This document shows, piece by piece, positions 12,266 through 22,411 of a stretch of DNA of 64,000 nucleotides. The translations under genes were made by a program, and so were the position numbers. The notes under the pieces are model-generated. The model was not told the origin of the DNA, did not search any database, and worked only from the letters and a program-made list of their open reading frames with translations. Source of the stretch: Odobenus rosmarus divergens (taxonomy: Eukaryota > Chordata > Mammalia > Carnivora > Odobenidae); assembly GCF_000321225.1 (NCBI RefSeq), contig NW_004450478.1:3195634-3259633 (forward strand), in the 5' to 3' direction. Positions within the stretch are counted from its first letter, which is position 1, and every line of letters begins with the position of its first letter.

Positions 12266-12774
12266 CTTATGCCTGTAAGCATATTCTTCTTTGCTATAAA
12301 ATTTCCATAAAAACATTGAAAAACACAGTCTTAAAATTTCTCCCAACTAGAAGATATTAAGATGCCAACCTAATGCTGTAACTCCAGGTGAATATCTGGG
12401 CACAGGTGTGAAGGGAAGGGGTAGCATATCCTGACAAACTGACATGACCTACTTGTATAGCTGGGATTCTGGGACATTCAGCAAACGGCATGTAAGACCA
12501 CCACTTCAGTCCTCATAGGCCTGTCCCCAGTGGTTAGAATCATTGCAATGTTCTACCTTGAAGACATTGAGTAGCATGAGGTCAAGTGAGGAAATGGCCA
12601 AGATACACCTCATCTGTGGTTTGACCTGTCTAAAGTTTTATCACAAAGAGAAATACCTGAGTTGTTGATAATGACTATCAAGCCACACTGTATATAACTC
12701 TTCAAAAATAGAGGGTAAATCTTCAAAAATACAAATATAGAAAAGACTAAAACATAACCACTGTTAAAGCATGA
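12266..12774. other. unique intronic DNA
   Basis: About 0.5 kb of unique sequence with no feature recognised. Confidence 0.35.
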
Positions 12775-12985
12775 ATTCTGAGTTCTGACAGACTCTGTGT
12801 TTAAATCCAATTTCTACAGCATCTATGTGATCTTTGTTGGGTCATATATCTTTGAGCATCAATTTCCTCAAATATAAAATGGGAATGATAGAACATATGT
12901 GATTGTCTTCTTGGTTTGGAATGAAGGTTAAATAAGATAATTTGGATAAAGTAGCTGGCAGAATGCCTGGAACAGAGGTATGCTC
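12775..12985 (+). mobile_element. MIR relic, sense
   Basis: MIR order is clear: tctgagttctgacagactct, tcctcaaatataaaatggga, aggttaaataagataatttg, then a cctggaacagaggta end. Confidence 0.75.
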
Positions 12986-12999
12986 TGCAAAGGGAATCC

Positions 13000-14305
13000 C
13001 TTCTCCTTCACTTTGGATATTACATTGCAAAACCACTGGGGGTTTCTTATCATTGATGCCACATCTCTGAACTGAGATGGAATTAAAGTAAGGGTTAAAG
13101 CCAGTCTATAGAAACAACTCAATAATCAGGAGAAAAATGAAAAAAAAAAAAAAAAAAACAACCCAAAAACAAACAACAGTCAGTAATTCACTGTTCATTC
13201 TACATCGTATAGACTTACTGTGTTTTCATAAAGCAAATTGATTTTTTTGTTTTGTTTGAATTCTTTAGTTGTTCTATTACTGAGTGTTTAGAAGCATTGA
13301 ATTCTCCAGTTCAGTAACCTGAAATTTACAATAGATTGATTTGCATCCATGTCAAAGTAGCCTCTCCTTTAAGTTCCTACCCTCCAAAGGCCTATTTTCT
13401 TTGAAAAAAAAGTTCTGCTTTCATTGTAAGCAAGAGTTAAAATAATATTCTTTGAGTTTATTTAGCAGTTGATTGAATGATTAAATATGTATTTGAGGTA
13501 GACAAAAATGAAATCATGTTATTGTACTAGGAAAAAACCCTCACATTAACATTGATTGAGTTTTAACAAATGAGTTGATTAGAGGAAAAGGAAAGAGGAA
13601 CACAGTTCATCAAATGCAACTTGATGCCAGGTCCCTGGTTTCTCCACAGACCTAATGTACTCTTGTCATAGCACCTTGCAAAAAAAAAAATCAATGGCTG
13701 CATTTTTTAGCAATATACTTTCTGATTAATGAATCGTGCACTGAAACCACTGCTTTTCATTTATTTTGTTGTTCTCCCTTTCAAAGAATTTATATTAACT
13801 TTCTCTGAAAATTATGGAAGATAATCAAAGTGTCATGCATGTGTACATCAAAGGAGTAGTAGCCATAGCCCAAGTTTGTACTGACTAGTTAAATTTCTGA
13901 TTTTCTCTGCCATAAGTGAGGACTTAAATTGAAACTAACCCAGAAATATTACAATATAGCAGGGGTCCAGGTATGAACCAGGATGTATTCATAGAATGGT
14001 AGAATTCAGCCAGGTCTAGGTAACCCGTGGGACCAGGGAAGTTAAAAGAGAAGGCCATCATGCATGCTAGAAAGAGTAACAAGTCTTCAAAGGGGTTTTG
14101 GGTTGAGTATTCAGATTAGAGCCCGGTGTCTATGACTCAAATTTGTCATCTAGTGGCCACCAGAGACCCATATAGGAGTCTTCAGAAGTAGCTGCAGTGG
14201 GAGGGAAAAGGAGGAGAGGGAAAGATTAATCACACAAAATTTAAAAAACAACACCAACCAAACCAAAACACTGGACTGTGCCTATTGTTTTCACTAGAAA
14301 TTCTT
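13000..14305. other. unique AT-rich intronic DNA
   Basis: Contains poly-A runs at 13141-13158 and 13680-13690 without a recognisable retroposon body in front. Otherwise unclassified. Confidence 0.35.
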
Positions 14306-14545
14306 TCAGGAGGGTTCAGAACGATGTTTGACCAAAAAGGGTGGGGAGTCCTTCCCTTCCTCAGCAGGAAACTGTGAGACGTCAGTGTGAGGACAGGCCC
14401 AGCCAAGGGAAGCTGCTAGAGCTGGGTGGTTGCCCTCTGCAGCAGAAAACCCATAGCCAGGGGCAGCAGAGGCCAGTCCCTTCTCCAACTTAACAGGCAG
14501 AGGGGACCTCGGTAGGATCAAAGAGGACTTTTCATTAGCTCGCAT
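14306..14545. promoter_or_regulatory. GC-richer patch in SLC13A1 intron 1, candidate enhancer
   Basis: A GC-richer island of about 240 bases, 1.2-1.5 kb inside intron 1, surrounded by AT-rich DNA and not matching a repeat I know. It contains gagacgtcagtgtgagga (14377-14394), a CRE-like core. A 79-codon minus-strand frame covers it but has no splice or family support. Regulatory function is inferred only. Confidence 0.25.
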
Positions 14546-14724
14546 GAATTTCCTTCGGAGGTTCCCAGAGCAGTGGCAGACTTTTGAGGATCCATTGTAT
14601 TATAATTACTGATTCTATTTTAACCCAGGAAGTAAAACCTTGATTAATATTTGTTAGAGAAGAGCATCAGAAAGGCATCCTGGGGTGGTGGGAGTTGCAC
14701 CAGCTGGGGGTCAACACATTTAGA

Positions 14725-14960
14725 GAGACTCCTGTGGCCCTACTTACTGTGCGCCAGGCACCGCTCCGAGGGAGCGCTTGATGAGTGCTTTAGGCGCTTA
14801 ATCCTCACGGCAAGCCCGTGCCTATCCCAATCTTACATATGAGAAAACAGAAGCATAGAGAAGTTAACTGATTTGCCCAGGTCACTCAGCTTGTAAGTGC
14901 TATACCTGGGACCTAAAGCAGAAAGCCTAACTCTAGTGCTTGTCCTCTTAGCAACTGACA
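14725..14960 (-). mobile_element. MIR relic, antisense
   Basis: Clear antisense MIR: cttactgtgcgccaggcacc, then aggcgcttaatcctcacggc, then tatgagaaaacagaagcata, then gatttgcccaggtcactcag. Confidence 0.85.
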
Positions 14961-15274
14961 CTCATTATGCCTGACGTAAAGAAGGTGCTCACTAAACGCG
15001 TACCAACTTGAATCATTTTAGCATGGGGTTAAAAGTGTCCTGGGTTTATTGTTCTGGACTGAGTAGACTGACTACACTTAAAAGCAAACAGAAAAATGCT
15101 TATAGTATACCAAAATGAAATAAAATATCAAATGATCAAAACATGGTGTAATAATTTATTAAATTTTCTGAGTGACCAAGGAAAATTACTTCATGCTTTC
15201 AATGTTTTCTCATCCCATAAGGAAACAATATTTCTAGGAGGTTTGGTGGCCCACAGCAAGCCTTGGAGCTGACA

Positions 15275-15300
15275 AGTAAATTAGTCTGTGTTAATTTACT
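15275..15300. repeat. perfect 9-base inverted repeat in intron 1
   Basis: agtaaatta at 15275-15283 and its exact reverse complement taatttact at 15292-15300, separated by 8 bases. It sits about 415 bases past the exon 1 donor. It could be a dimeric homeodomain-type site or chance in AT-rich DNA. Confidence 0.6.
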
Positions 15301-15715
15301 GGGGCTGGGGCTCCCCGTTGTTTTTCTAGCTCTTCCCTGGGTATCACGTTGCTGCCCAGGCTTGGGAGAGGGGACTGTGCTAACCCAGGCTCCTCCTTGG
15401 AGACTGATCAACCAGAATGACAAGCTCTCAAGGCTTGTGCCTCTTTGCTCTTCCTCTCATCTAGTTGCCAGGCAGAGAACAATTCTGATTCAGTATATTA
15501 TTTAATTATTCTAGTTAGTCATACTGAGAATCAACCAACATTAACCATTAAAAAGGAGAACAGAGGACAAAACACGACATATGACCATCCTGACTTCCAA
15601 CTCAAAGTGGCACGCCTCCCCCCACTCGGGTCTGAACGAGGCAATTACATAGAAACAATAAAGGACAATTAAATAAATCAGGAAACCCACCAGCCTATTC
15701 TCCAGGTTCACTTAC

Positions 15716-15814
15716 CTTGGTGCGAATGATGATTGGCAATGGCAGTAAAACCAACAGAGTGAAAACTATAAGGAGAAACCGGCGATAAACTAAAATATAA
15801 CTGAGAACTTTCAT
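15716..15814 (-). CDS. SLC13A1: SLC13A1 coding exon 1 (sodium/sulfate cotransporter NaS1, N-terminus)
   Basis: Seen: on the minus strand an ATG at 15814-15812 opens 33 codons ending in an AAG lysine codon at 15718-15716, followed directly by a GTAAGT donor (15715-15710). The start has A at -3 (context GGACAATGA). The peptide begins MKVLSYILVYRRFLL, continues with a hydrophobic stretch (about residues 13-30), and ends PLPIIIRTK. Known: mammalian SLC13A1 begins MK..SYxLVYRRFL and ends its first exon with a PLP...TK motif before the EA-CAY segment of the next exon. The paralogue SLC13A4 lacks the VYRRF motif. The full protein is about 595 residues, a DASS-family Na+-coupled sulfate transporter of the apical membrane of kidney proximal tubule and intestine. 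This exon supplies the short cytosolic N-terminus and the first membrane segment. No frameshift or stop is seen, and the clean donor suggests a functional gene. The remaining exons lie beyond coordinate 1. Confidence 0.93.
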
Positions 15815-15905
15815 TGTCCTGAGTAGGAGCCTTTGATAGTGCTCTCCTCAAAATAAGGCAGATGTTAAATAGCCAACGTGGATTAATATTTCTCCAGCCC
15901 ATCAT
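15815..15905 (-). promoter_or_regulatory. SLC13A1: SLC13A1 5' UTR and putative core promoter
   Basis: On the minus strand a TATTTAA element (plus-strand ttaaata at 15865-15871) sits about 50 bases before the ATG. That would place transcription start 20-30 bases before the start codon and give a very short 5' UTR. The surrounding sequence is AT-rich and has no CpG island, which fits a tissue-restricted gene. The TATA-like element is visible; its use as a promoter is inferred. A homeodomain-like AT stretch (gttaaaattaaat, 15938-15950) lies just upstream but does not fit the HNF1 consensus spacing exactly. Confidence 0.5.
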
Positions 15906-16823
15906 CATCATTTACTGCCCTAGACTGATCAACATAAGTTAAAATTAAATCTTGATTTTTATTGTTTTACTGTCACAATTAACGTGGAGAGATAAGCCCA
16001 AGAGTGTTTGCAAGAAATCACATTCCACTTGCTAGTGTGGCTTGTGAAAGATACAACTATTCTTTCCCTACTTAATTTGTTCACATTAACTAGAATATTG
16101 ACTGGCTGTATCTAGGAGAAGGCAAAATTGTGAGATTCATTAAGTTTGCCCACAGTGAGGCTCCTCTGGCCCTTCTGACATCCCCTGACTTCTGGGCTCT
16201 GCACTTGGGTGGTGCCTCGGGCAATCTCTACTGGATGCCTCCAATGGTCTTCCCAAGAAAGTGCATTTTCAGTGTGTGAATTGAAATAGCAATTCCAATA
16301 GTAGGAATTTCAGTGTATGGCAGTGTGAAAGGTAAAGGTTTTGGTACAGATGGATTTTTCTAGGGCTTCTCAGATAATGTGTTGAGGCAACCCTCTACAC
16401 TGACTGCATGAAGTTTGGCTCAGAGAAGTGCCCCTGACCTCTCTCATTCGGGAATTCTCTGCATTCATTCAAAAGATAAATAACACTGCTTCTGATGTTG
16501 AGCAGCATTTCTCTCCCCAGTACCACATGCAGTTGCAAAGTGATTTATCTACTGTTCAAAAGCAAAGTTCTGTATATTTCTTGAACCCTATGGCCTCTTT
16601 TGATAGAAAACCAAAAATTATCATAAAGCCTTATATAAGCCCTTCCCTGTTCCACTCTTTCAGGATTGAGTTGATACTATTGTGCTGATATTGACTAAAT
16701 AATTAACAAGGAATCTGCACAGAGATGGGTCATTGGGGCCATCCAAGGGGTGAGTGTGTGTGTGGGTGTATGTATATGTGTGTGTAAGCACGTGTGAAGA
16801 TGGGCATAGTTCTAACAGTGATA
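15905..16823. other. SLC13A1 proximal 5' flank, non-repetitive
   Basis: Immediate upstream DNA of SLC13A1 with no recognised transposon. It is AT-rich and ends in a TG-rich tract at about 16750-16795. Proximal regulatory sites are expected here from position alone; I do not claim any specific factor. Confidence 0.4.
16749..16796. repeat. TG-rich imperfect microsatellite
   Basis: Interrupted (TG)n/(TGTA)n tract about 0.95 kb upstream of the SLC13A1 start. Confidence 0.7.
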
Positions 16824-16839
16824 TGGAGGATGTATTTTA

Positions 16840-16970
16840 TTTTTTTTTAAAGATTTTATTTATTTATTTGACAGAGAGAGACACAGCAAGAGAGGGAACA
16901 CAAGCAGGGGGAGTGGGAGAAGGCCTGAGCCGAAGGCAGACGCTTAACGACTGAGCCACCCAGGCGCCCC
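16840..16970 (-). mobile_element. carnivore SINE with internal deletion, antisense
   Basis: An intact poly-A side and an intact tRNA-like head (gccacccaggcgcccc), but about 65-70 bases of the body are missing between gagtgggaga and the cctgagccgaagg segment. The exact 16-base duplication tggaggatgtatttta at 16824-16839 and 16971-16986 shows it is one insertion. Confidence 0.95.
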
Positions 16971-16986
16971 TGGAGGATGTATTTTA

Positions 16987-18274
16987 ATACTGCTCAGAGC
17001 TAAGGAGTCTGGTTTGTTTCTCATTATGTAGTAAATTAATAACCCAATACTCTTCAACTAAACAACTACTATGCACCTAGCCCTAGGTATAACAGAACAC
17101 ATTTCTTTCTACAATTTATAGTCAATTTCTCTCCATATAAATAACTTTACCCTGATGTAATCTATGGTTAGCATTTAGACCTTATTTCTAATTCCACACT
17201 AATGTAACTCTGCTTTCTTTTCCTATCAAAGAAGAAAATTCTTTCACCAACACTCACCATATTATCAATGTAGATGAGAAAGCATTTTTTTCCCCTCTAA
17301 GTGTCTAAATTTCTAAAGATACATCAGGAAAATCAGCAAACAGGAAAAAAAAAAAGTCTCCAAACCATAAAGGCACATTACATCTTGGATTTCTTAGGTG
17401 AAAAAAAGAGAAGGTAATTGCAAATGATAGTAATGAACAGGAAACAATAATAATAAAAAGTGTAAAAAAAAAACAAAACCTTAAAGAACAGAGTTACTCA
17501 AACTGTTTCAATAGGTTTTTTTCTATATAACACCCTGTATAGTTCATTGCACGATTTTTTTTTTAAGAAACCACTTCTGTTCTTAAATTTCCTTAGGCCA
17601 CCTGGTGAGAGCATTTGAGCCTCACTTTCTTATCTTAAAGGTTTTTACTTTATGAGATGACACCCAAAATGAAAAGGCATTTGTGTGACATTTAACAGAA
17701 ATGAGGGAACAGTGGCACTCAAACCAGACAGAGATTGAAGGGGAAACTCTTGACATTTGTCAGTGCCTCCTTTCTGTGCCCTATTTTCTCTATTCTGGTA
17801 CTTTCCTCACCAGATTAAGGCTTGCAGGACCCTCCCTCTAGCCAGCTCAGTCTTCTGTGGGTGCCCCTTATTACAAAATGGTCCCACCTTTCCTTTATGT
17901 CCAGCCAATCTCTTGTTTCACTGTCACATAGAGCAGAGATCTGACAGGATACTTAATGCTGAGCATGAATGGCTGATGTGAGCTGCATACCTCCCCAGGG
18001 GTCACCAGAGAGTGATACTTGTAATGGGAGACCTTGGCCCCCTTGGAAACATATCTTAGGGTGTCCTTCAAATCACAGCATATTGTTAACCAGTTCTACA
18101 ATTGTCAAAGTGCACCTCTTCTTGGTACAGAAAAACCTAAATCTCTCTTAATATGTTACAACTGTGTTATATTTGACCTATTTGACCTAAAATGAATTAC
18201 ATCAAGGCATAATCATGGATTACTTCATTTAAAACATGTCCTTTACAAATATAAAGATATTAGAAACATTATTC
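16987..18274. other. unique intergenic DNA
   Basis: About 1.3 kb, AT-rich, with A-runs near 17345-17356 and 17462-17474. No exon or repeat family recognised. Confidence 0.35.
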
Positions 18275-18500
18275 ACTCATTCACAGTTATTTACTATGTG
18301 CCAGGGAATTTACACCACCACCTCATTTAAGCTTCAAAACACAATACAAGATATTGGTATTATAGGTGTTGTTATAATTATTTCTCTTTTATAGATTTGG
18401 AAACTAAAATTCAAAGAGGCCATGTAAAATGTCCCAGGTACTACATGATATAATAATGATGTAAATCCTGTTCTTTCTGGTTCCTAAGGCAATGATTTTT
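18275..18500 (-). mobile_element. MIR relic, antisense
   Basis: Antisense MIR: ttatttactatgtgccaggg, then a tttatagatttggaaactaa block, then ttctttctggttcctaaggc. Confidence 0.75.
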
Positions 18501-18834
18501 TTTTTGTACTATGCCATATGTCTACCATAATGACTATGAATGTGACACTAAACACTAAATCATCAGATCTAGAATTTGTATATAGACACATGATTTGGTT
18601 GGCTTAGAAACTGAAGGTCTAGGGTTTGCTTTTTTTTATGTTCCTTGAGCCTTATGATTGAACATAACATGTGAAACTTGTGTTCAAGCATAAGCATAAA
18701 GAGAAAGAAAGATTCCTTCTGTATGTACTCCAAGTACCTTCATAAAGAAGTTAGACTGTCCAGGATAAGTAAGTTGTATAGACAGTCAACCCGAGGGGAG
18801 TGGAAATCAGCTTTTATGTGGCTATCCTACATGC

Positions 18835-19010
18835 TTCTCTCAGCCTGCCTGGTTTTCTGGGTATCTCTGTCTTATGCCACATTTGCTCCCAAATTTGTGC
18901 TTTTCTTCAGGCCTTTCCCTTTTCCAAGAATATGCTTCCCTTCTCTATATTTAAATCCCACAAACCTTGAAGTGTGACTTGTAGACTCATCTCAAATCTG
19001 CTGCCTTCTA
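18835..19010 (+). mobile_element. L2 relic, sense
   Basis: Resembles the L2 ORF end and 3' region (caggcctttcccttttccaa, then aatatgcttcccttctctat). The limits are soft. Confidence 0.45.
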
Positions 19011-19054
19011 CAGATCTGTCCTGATAATTCCTGACTTTCCACACGCCCACCCAG

Positions 19055-19203
19055 GAGTCTCACTGGGCCCACTACAGCCAAATAATCTGGAGTGCTGGAC
19101 GAAAGTACAGAAGCCCTGCCCTGTTGGGTCAAAAGATGGCTTCATGTTTAGTTGGCCTTCTACATAGTTTTCATGCATACTAATATTTGAGAATCACTGA
19201 CTT
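19055..19203 (+). mobile_element. possible MER5A relic
   Basis: Begins cactgggcccactacagcca and ends tatttgagaatcactgac, the expected flanks of MER5A; the middle is poorly conserved. Confidence 0.35.
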
Positions 19204-19284
19204 GGTATTTGTAAGATACAGTCAGCCTGGAGTAAATTACTTATACTAATTACTATTTTAATAATACATGTAAATCTTAAATCT

Positions 19285-19385
19285 TCAATAAGACTGCAAA
19301 CTCTCTGAGGACAGGGGACAGTAATTTACTCCCCTTTATGTCCCTAACAAGGTGCTAGGGACAAGTGAACACTCTGTGAAAAGTT
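19285..19385 (+). mobile_element. L2 3' end relic
   Basis: Contains actgcaaactctctgaggac, then aggggacagtaatttact, then ccctaacaaggtgctaggga, the L2 3' UTR order. Confidence 0.65.
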
Positions 19386-19454
19386 TCTCTAAACTTACCT
19401 ACAAATATAGATGAATGGGAACCAATAAAGCCTCATTGCCGATAGAGTATGGTT

Positions 19455-19562
19455 TATAAGATGAGTACTGGGTGTTATACAAAACTGATGAATTGTTGAA
19501 TACTACATCTGAAACTAATGATGTACTATGTGTTGGCTAATTGAATTTAAATTAAAAGAAAT
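19455..19562 (+). mobile_element. short L1 3' end, sense
   Basis: About 100 bases of carnivore L1 3' UTR: tactgggtgttatacaaaac, then actaatgatgtactatgtgt, then a degraded A-rich tail. Strongly 5'-truncated. Confidence 0.85.
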
Positions 19563-22271
19563 AAGAGCAGTTCTTCAATAGAGTATTAGGTTTGCAGAGA
19601 GATGTGGCTTCTTTAATGGGGGAATATTTGCTCCATTGCAAATGTACCCATAAATACTAAGACAAGAAAGTGTGTATACTTTACACTTTGACTAGGAAAA
19701 AAAGTCAGAATGCTTTTACTGTGTGTTCCTATTTTCATTCTTAGAATTTTTAGAGTTCAAAGGGCATGGCACTTTTAGTCAATTGCTATTGTTGAGACCA
19801 TCGAGTCAAACAATATAGGTCAGATTTTCTCCTCACAGTCATTTGTTTCTAAGCTTCGACAAGTCCTTAATTCTGACACTCACTAATGGTGCATCTCCAT
19901 TTATATATTCTGGTTACGTTATAAATTCCATAACTTCTAGACATTGCACTGTGAAGGGTTTACTCTCTGAGTGCCATATGTGAGCAGTGCCCCCAAACCT
20001 TTTTAGACACTATGAAAACTAAGATAATTTTTTCCCTCCTAACTAGCATCTAGTGGTCAGTTTCTTCAGTAATTTTTAATATTTTTTATTTCCTCTGGCC
20101 CACTTTTCCATTCTTTAAGGTGAGTTCTCTTGATGAAAGTGAAACATATAGATGATGTATATAGTAAAATGTCCAGGCCCACACCAATTAACTGTATCAA
20201 TTTTAATTTTTCTTTCCTAATATAAAGGATAAAGCCATCATGTGGGAAGGAAAATCACCCTGGAGACTCCAGGTTCCTGCACAACTCCTAAACACCTGAA
20301 TTTGTATACTGATTATTAACCACAACTTCAGTAATCATTCCTCCAATGCGCTGAAGTAAATGGCTGACTGAACAGTGAAGATTGAACTGTGTCCTAGGAG
20401 GTGAGGACTTGAACTCTCACGAACTGAGAAGCAAAGCACATTCCAAAAGAGGACCTATTTCCAGCAAAAAAAAAAAAAAAGCAGTTGCCAGCACACCTTA
20501 GTACTCCAGCCCAGATACAACTGGTCACACCCTCTCCTGGGGTGGGAGGAACGTTTCCCTTTGACCAAGACTGACCCTATCTTTATCTTGGGCTCTCTGG
20601 GAGATAAAAGGGAAAAATTTAGGGGTGGAGGGAGGAAGAGGGAGATGTGGAGGAGAAGAGAAGAGGAAAAAGGACATTCTGGAATACTTGGCATGCCATT
20701 AGAAAAGAAAGGGGAACTGTCTAGAACTCTGTTTACTTTTGCTCCCTGCCCATCCCTCCCTCCGTCCCTCCCACGCCCAATCACCTTATGTAACAGTCAC
20801 GTTCCAGCCATCGGTACACGTGAGACAGTACTGTCATCCTCGTGATAACCTGTAGGGTATTCAGAGGTGAACCCAGGACTCCTGGATGTAGCAGGTGTTG
20901 CCAGCATCTGGATGGGAAAGCAGACCAGAGTTTAAGGTAAAGAGAGGATTGCTTACGATTGATTCTAGGACTCCCTGCATTGGAAGCTGAGGAACCACAG
21001 AAACAGACCACATGATCCCAGCTGATCCAAGTGTTCAGTCCTCTTGTAAAGTTAGAAGGATTTCATATGATTCAAAGCAGGCAGTCAGAAACTGCTTTTA
21101 GGTACAGCCACAGAGACCAGTTTAAAGAAACCAGGGAGGTAAAAATTTGGCCCTCGTGATCTCAGTTCTGCTATGAAATTCACCATTGCTCACAGCCGTT
21201 AGGTCTGTTTTTTCTCTCTCAGAAAAAACACTGGTATTTTTCCCACCATTTCACCACCAAACATATTGTCCATTTGAGCTTGGAATATCTCCTGTCCTTG
21301 TTGACAGTGAAGAGAGAAAGGGTTCACATAGTTCCTAACGGTGATTCATTTTAAGTGTAGTAAGTAAGTGGCATTGACATAATCCAGCTTACTGTCAAGC
21401 TGACCCATCTTCCTTGGAAGTTATTTTTTACCTAAGTATAGAATATTTCACAACATGCCATTACCATGAGCCCAGGGAGTTAGCCAGGTTGCCCTCTTGC
21501 AGTAATTTTCTGTAGACGTAGCTACAGCATTCACTGTTCTTCACCACATGGCTTTTATTATTTGGGTTTGGCAGCTTTGGGTTAAAAATGGTAGCTTATA
21601 GAGGAAATTCATTGTTTATAAGAAGTTAATGTGTGCCTTGTGACAACTTAAGACCTTATGAGGAAACTACCGACATTTATTCTGACAAGTTATTTATGCT
21701 TACATTTTCATCCATGTTCTTTTACCACAGATTCAGAGAGGTACATTTTCAGAAGAGTATTTTCCTCTCGATTTATATGATTGTGCAGTTAAACCACATT
21801 AATTTACAGACCATGAGGACACAGCTTAATTTATACTTTTGGCCTGAATAAACATGATATAAAATGACAGTGGTGAGTAGTTTAAATTCTGGGAGATTTT
21901 AAAAGAAATGAGGCTAATAAAATGGACCCTTCTAAGCGAGTGAATTGATGTGAATAAGATACAGTGCCTCCACAAGACAGCTTACCATCAAATGGGGAAG
22001 ACACCAAGCACACGGCCAAGAACTCTTCATGGCTTAGAGCATAAGACACGTGCTGTGACAGCGCAACTAATTCTGTTATCTCTGTTATCTTTCACAACAA
22101 TCTCCATGATCATAGTCCCTAAAATAACCAGTTAGAAATTCTCACAGCAAGAGCCTTGACATAATGTGGTTTCCTCTACATTTGGGGAATCACAGTATCT
22201 CTGGTTTGGAAAATTGTTTAGGCCCCTGTGACACATTGGTGCTGAAAAGCCCATTTGTTTGATTGTGTTTT
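19563..22271. other. unique intergenic DNA with a purine-rich tract
   Basis: About 2.7 kb with no transposon recognised apart from an A-run (20466-20480). At about 20585-20690 one strand is GA-rich (repeated ggag/gaag), overlapped by chance frames on both strands (109 codons minus, 94 codons plus) with biased composition and no family resemblance. Confidence 0.4.
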
Positions 22272-22282
22272 TAGCCCATTCT

Positions 22283-22400
22283 CTTTTTTTCCTAACTTAT
22301 GTATGTATGTATGTAATCTCTATACCCAACGTGGGGCTCAAACTCACCATCCTGAGAGCAAGAATCCCATGCTCTTCTGACTGAGCCAGCCAGGCACCCC
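22283..22400 (-). mobile_element. short, older carnivore SINE, antisense
   Basis: Only about 118 bases: a (TATG)n-like tail (22299-22315), then acccaacgtggggctcaaac and gactgagccagccaggcacc, diagnostic of an older SINE subfamily. Duplication tagcccattct at 22272-22282 and 22401-22411. Confidence 0.9.
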
Positions 22401-22411
22401 TAGCCCATTCT

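Larger units (their letters stand above)
1..15715 (-). other. SLC13A1: SLC13A1 intron 1 (5' part)
   Basis: Everything from the donor at 15715 to the window edge should be first intron. I looked on the minus strand for the next coding exon (the segment following the TK of exon 1, with ECAY, LTEALPL and MFGIM motifs) and did not see it, so the intron is at least 15.7 kb here. It holds SINEs, L1, L2, MIR and MER5A relics plus unique AT-rich DNA, each listed separately. Confidence 0.75.

Noticed and set aside
1..15700. second exon of SLC13A1
   Set aside because: Searched by eye on the minus strand for the motifs expected after exon 1 (ECAY, LTEALPL, MFGIM, EKWNLHKR) and found none; presumably beyond the window.
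15708..15911. 67-codon minus-strand frame overlapping SLC13A1 exon 1
   Set aside because: It is in a different frame from the exon, begins with an ATG run in a tandem atc repeat, and reads through the splice donor. The 33-codon frame has the family match.
20455..20845. overlapping 109-codon minus and 94-codon plus frames
   Set aside because: Both come from a purine/pyrimidine-biased tract that lacks stops on both strands; composition artefact.
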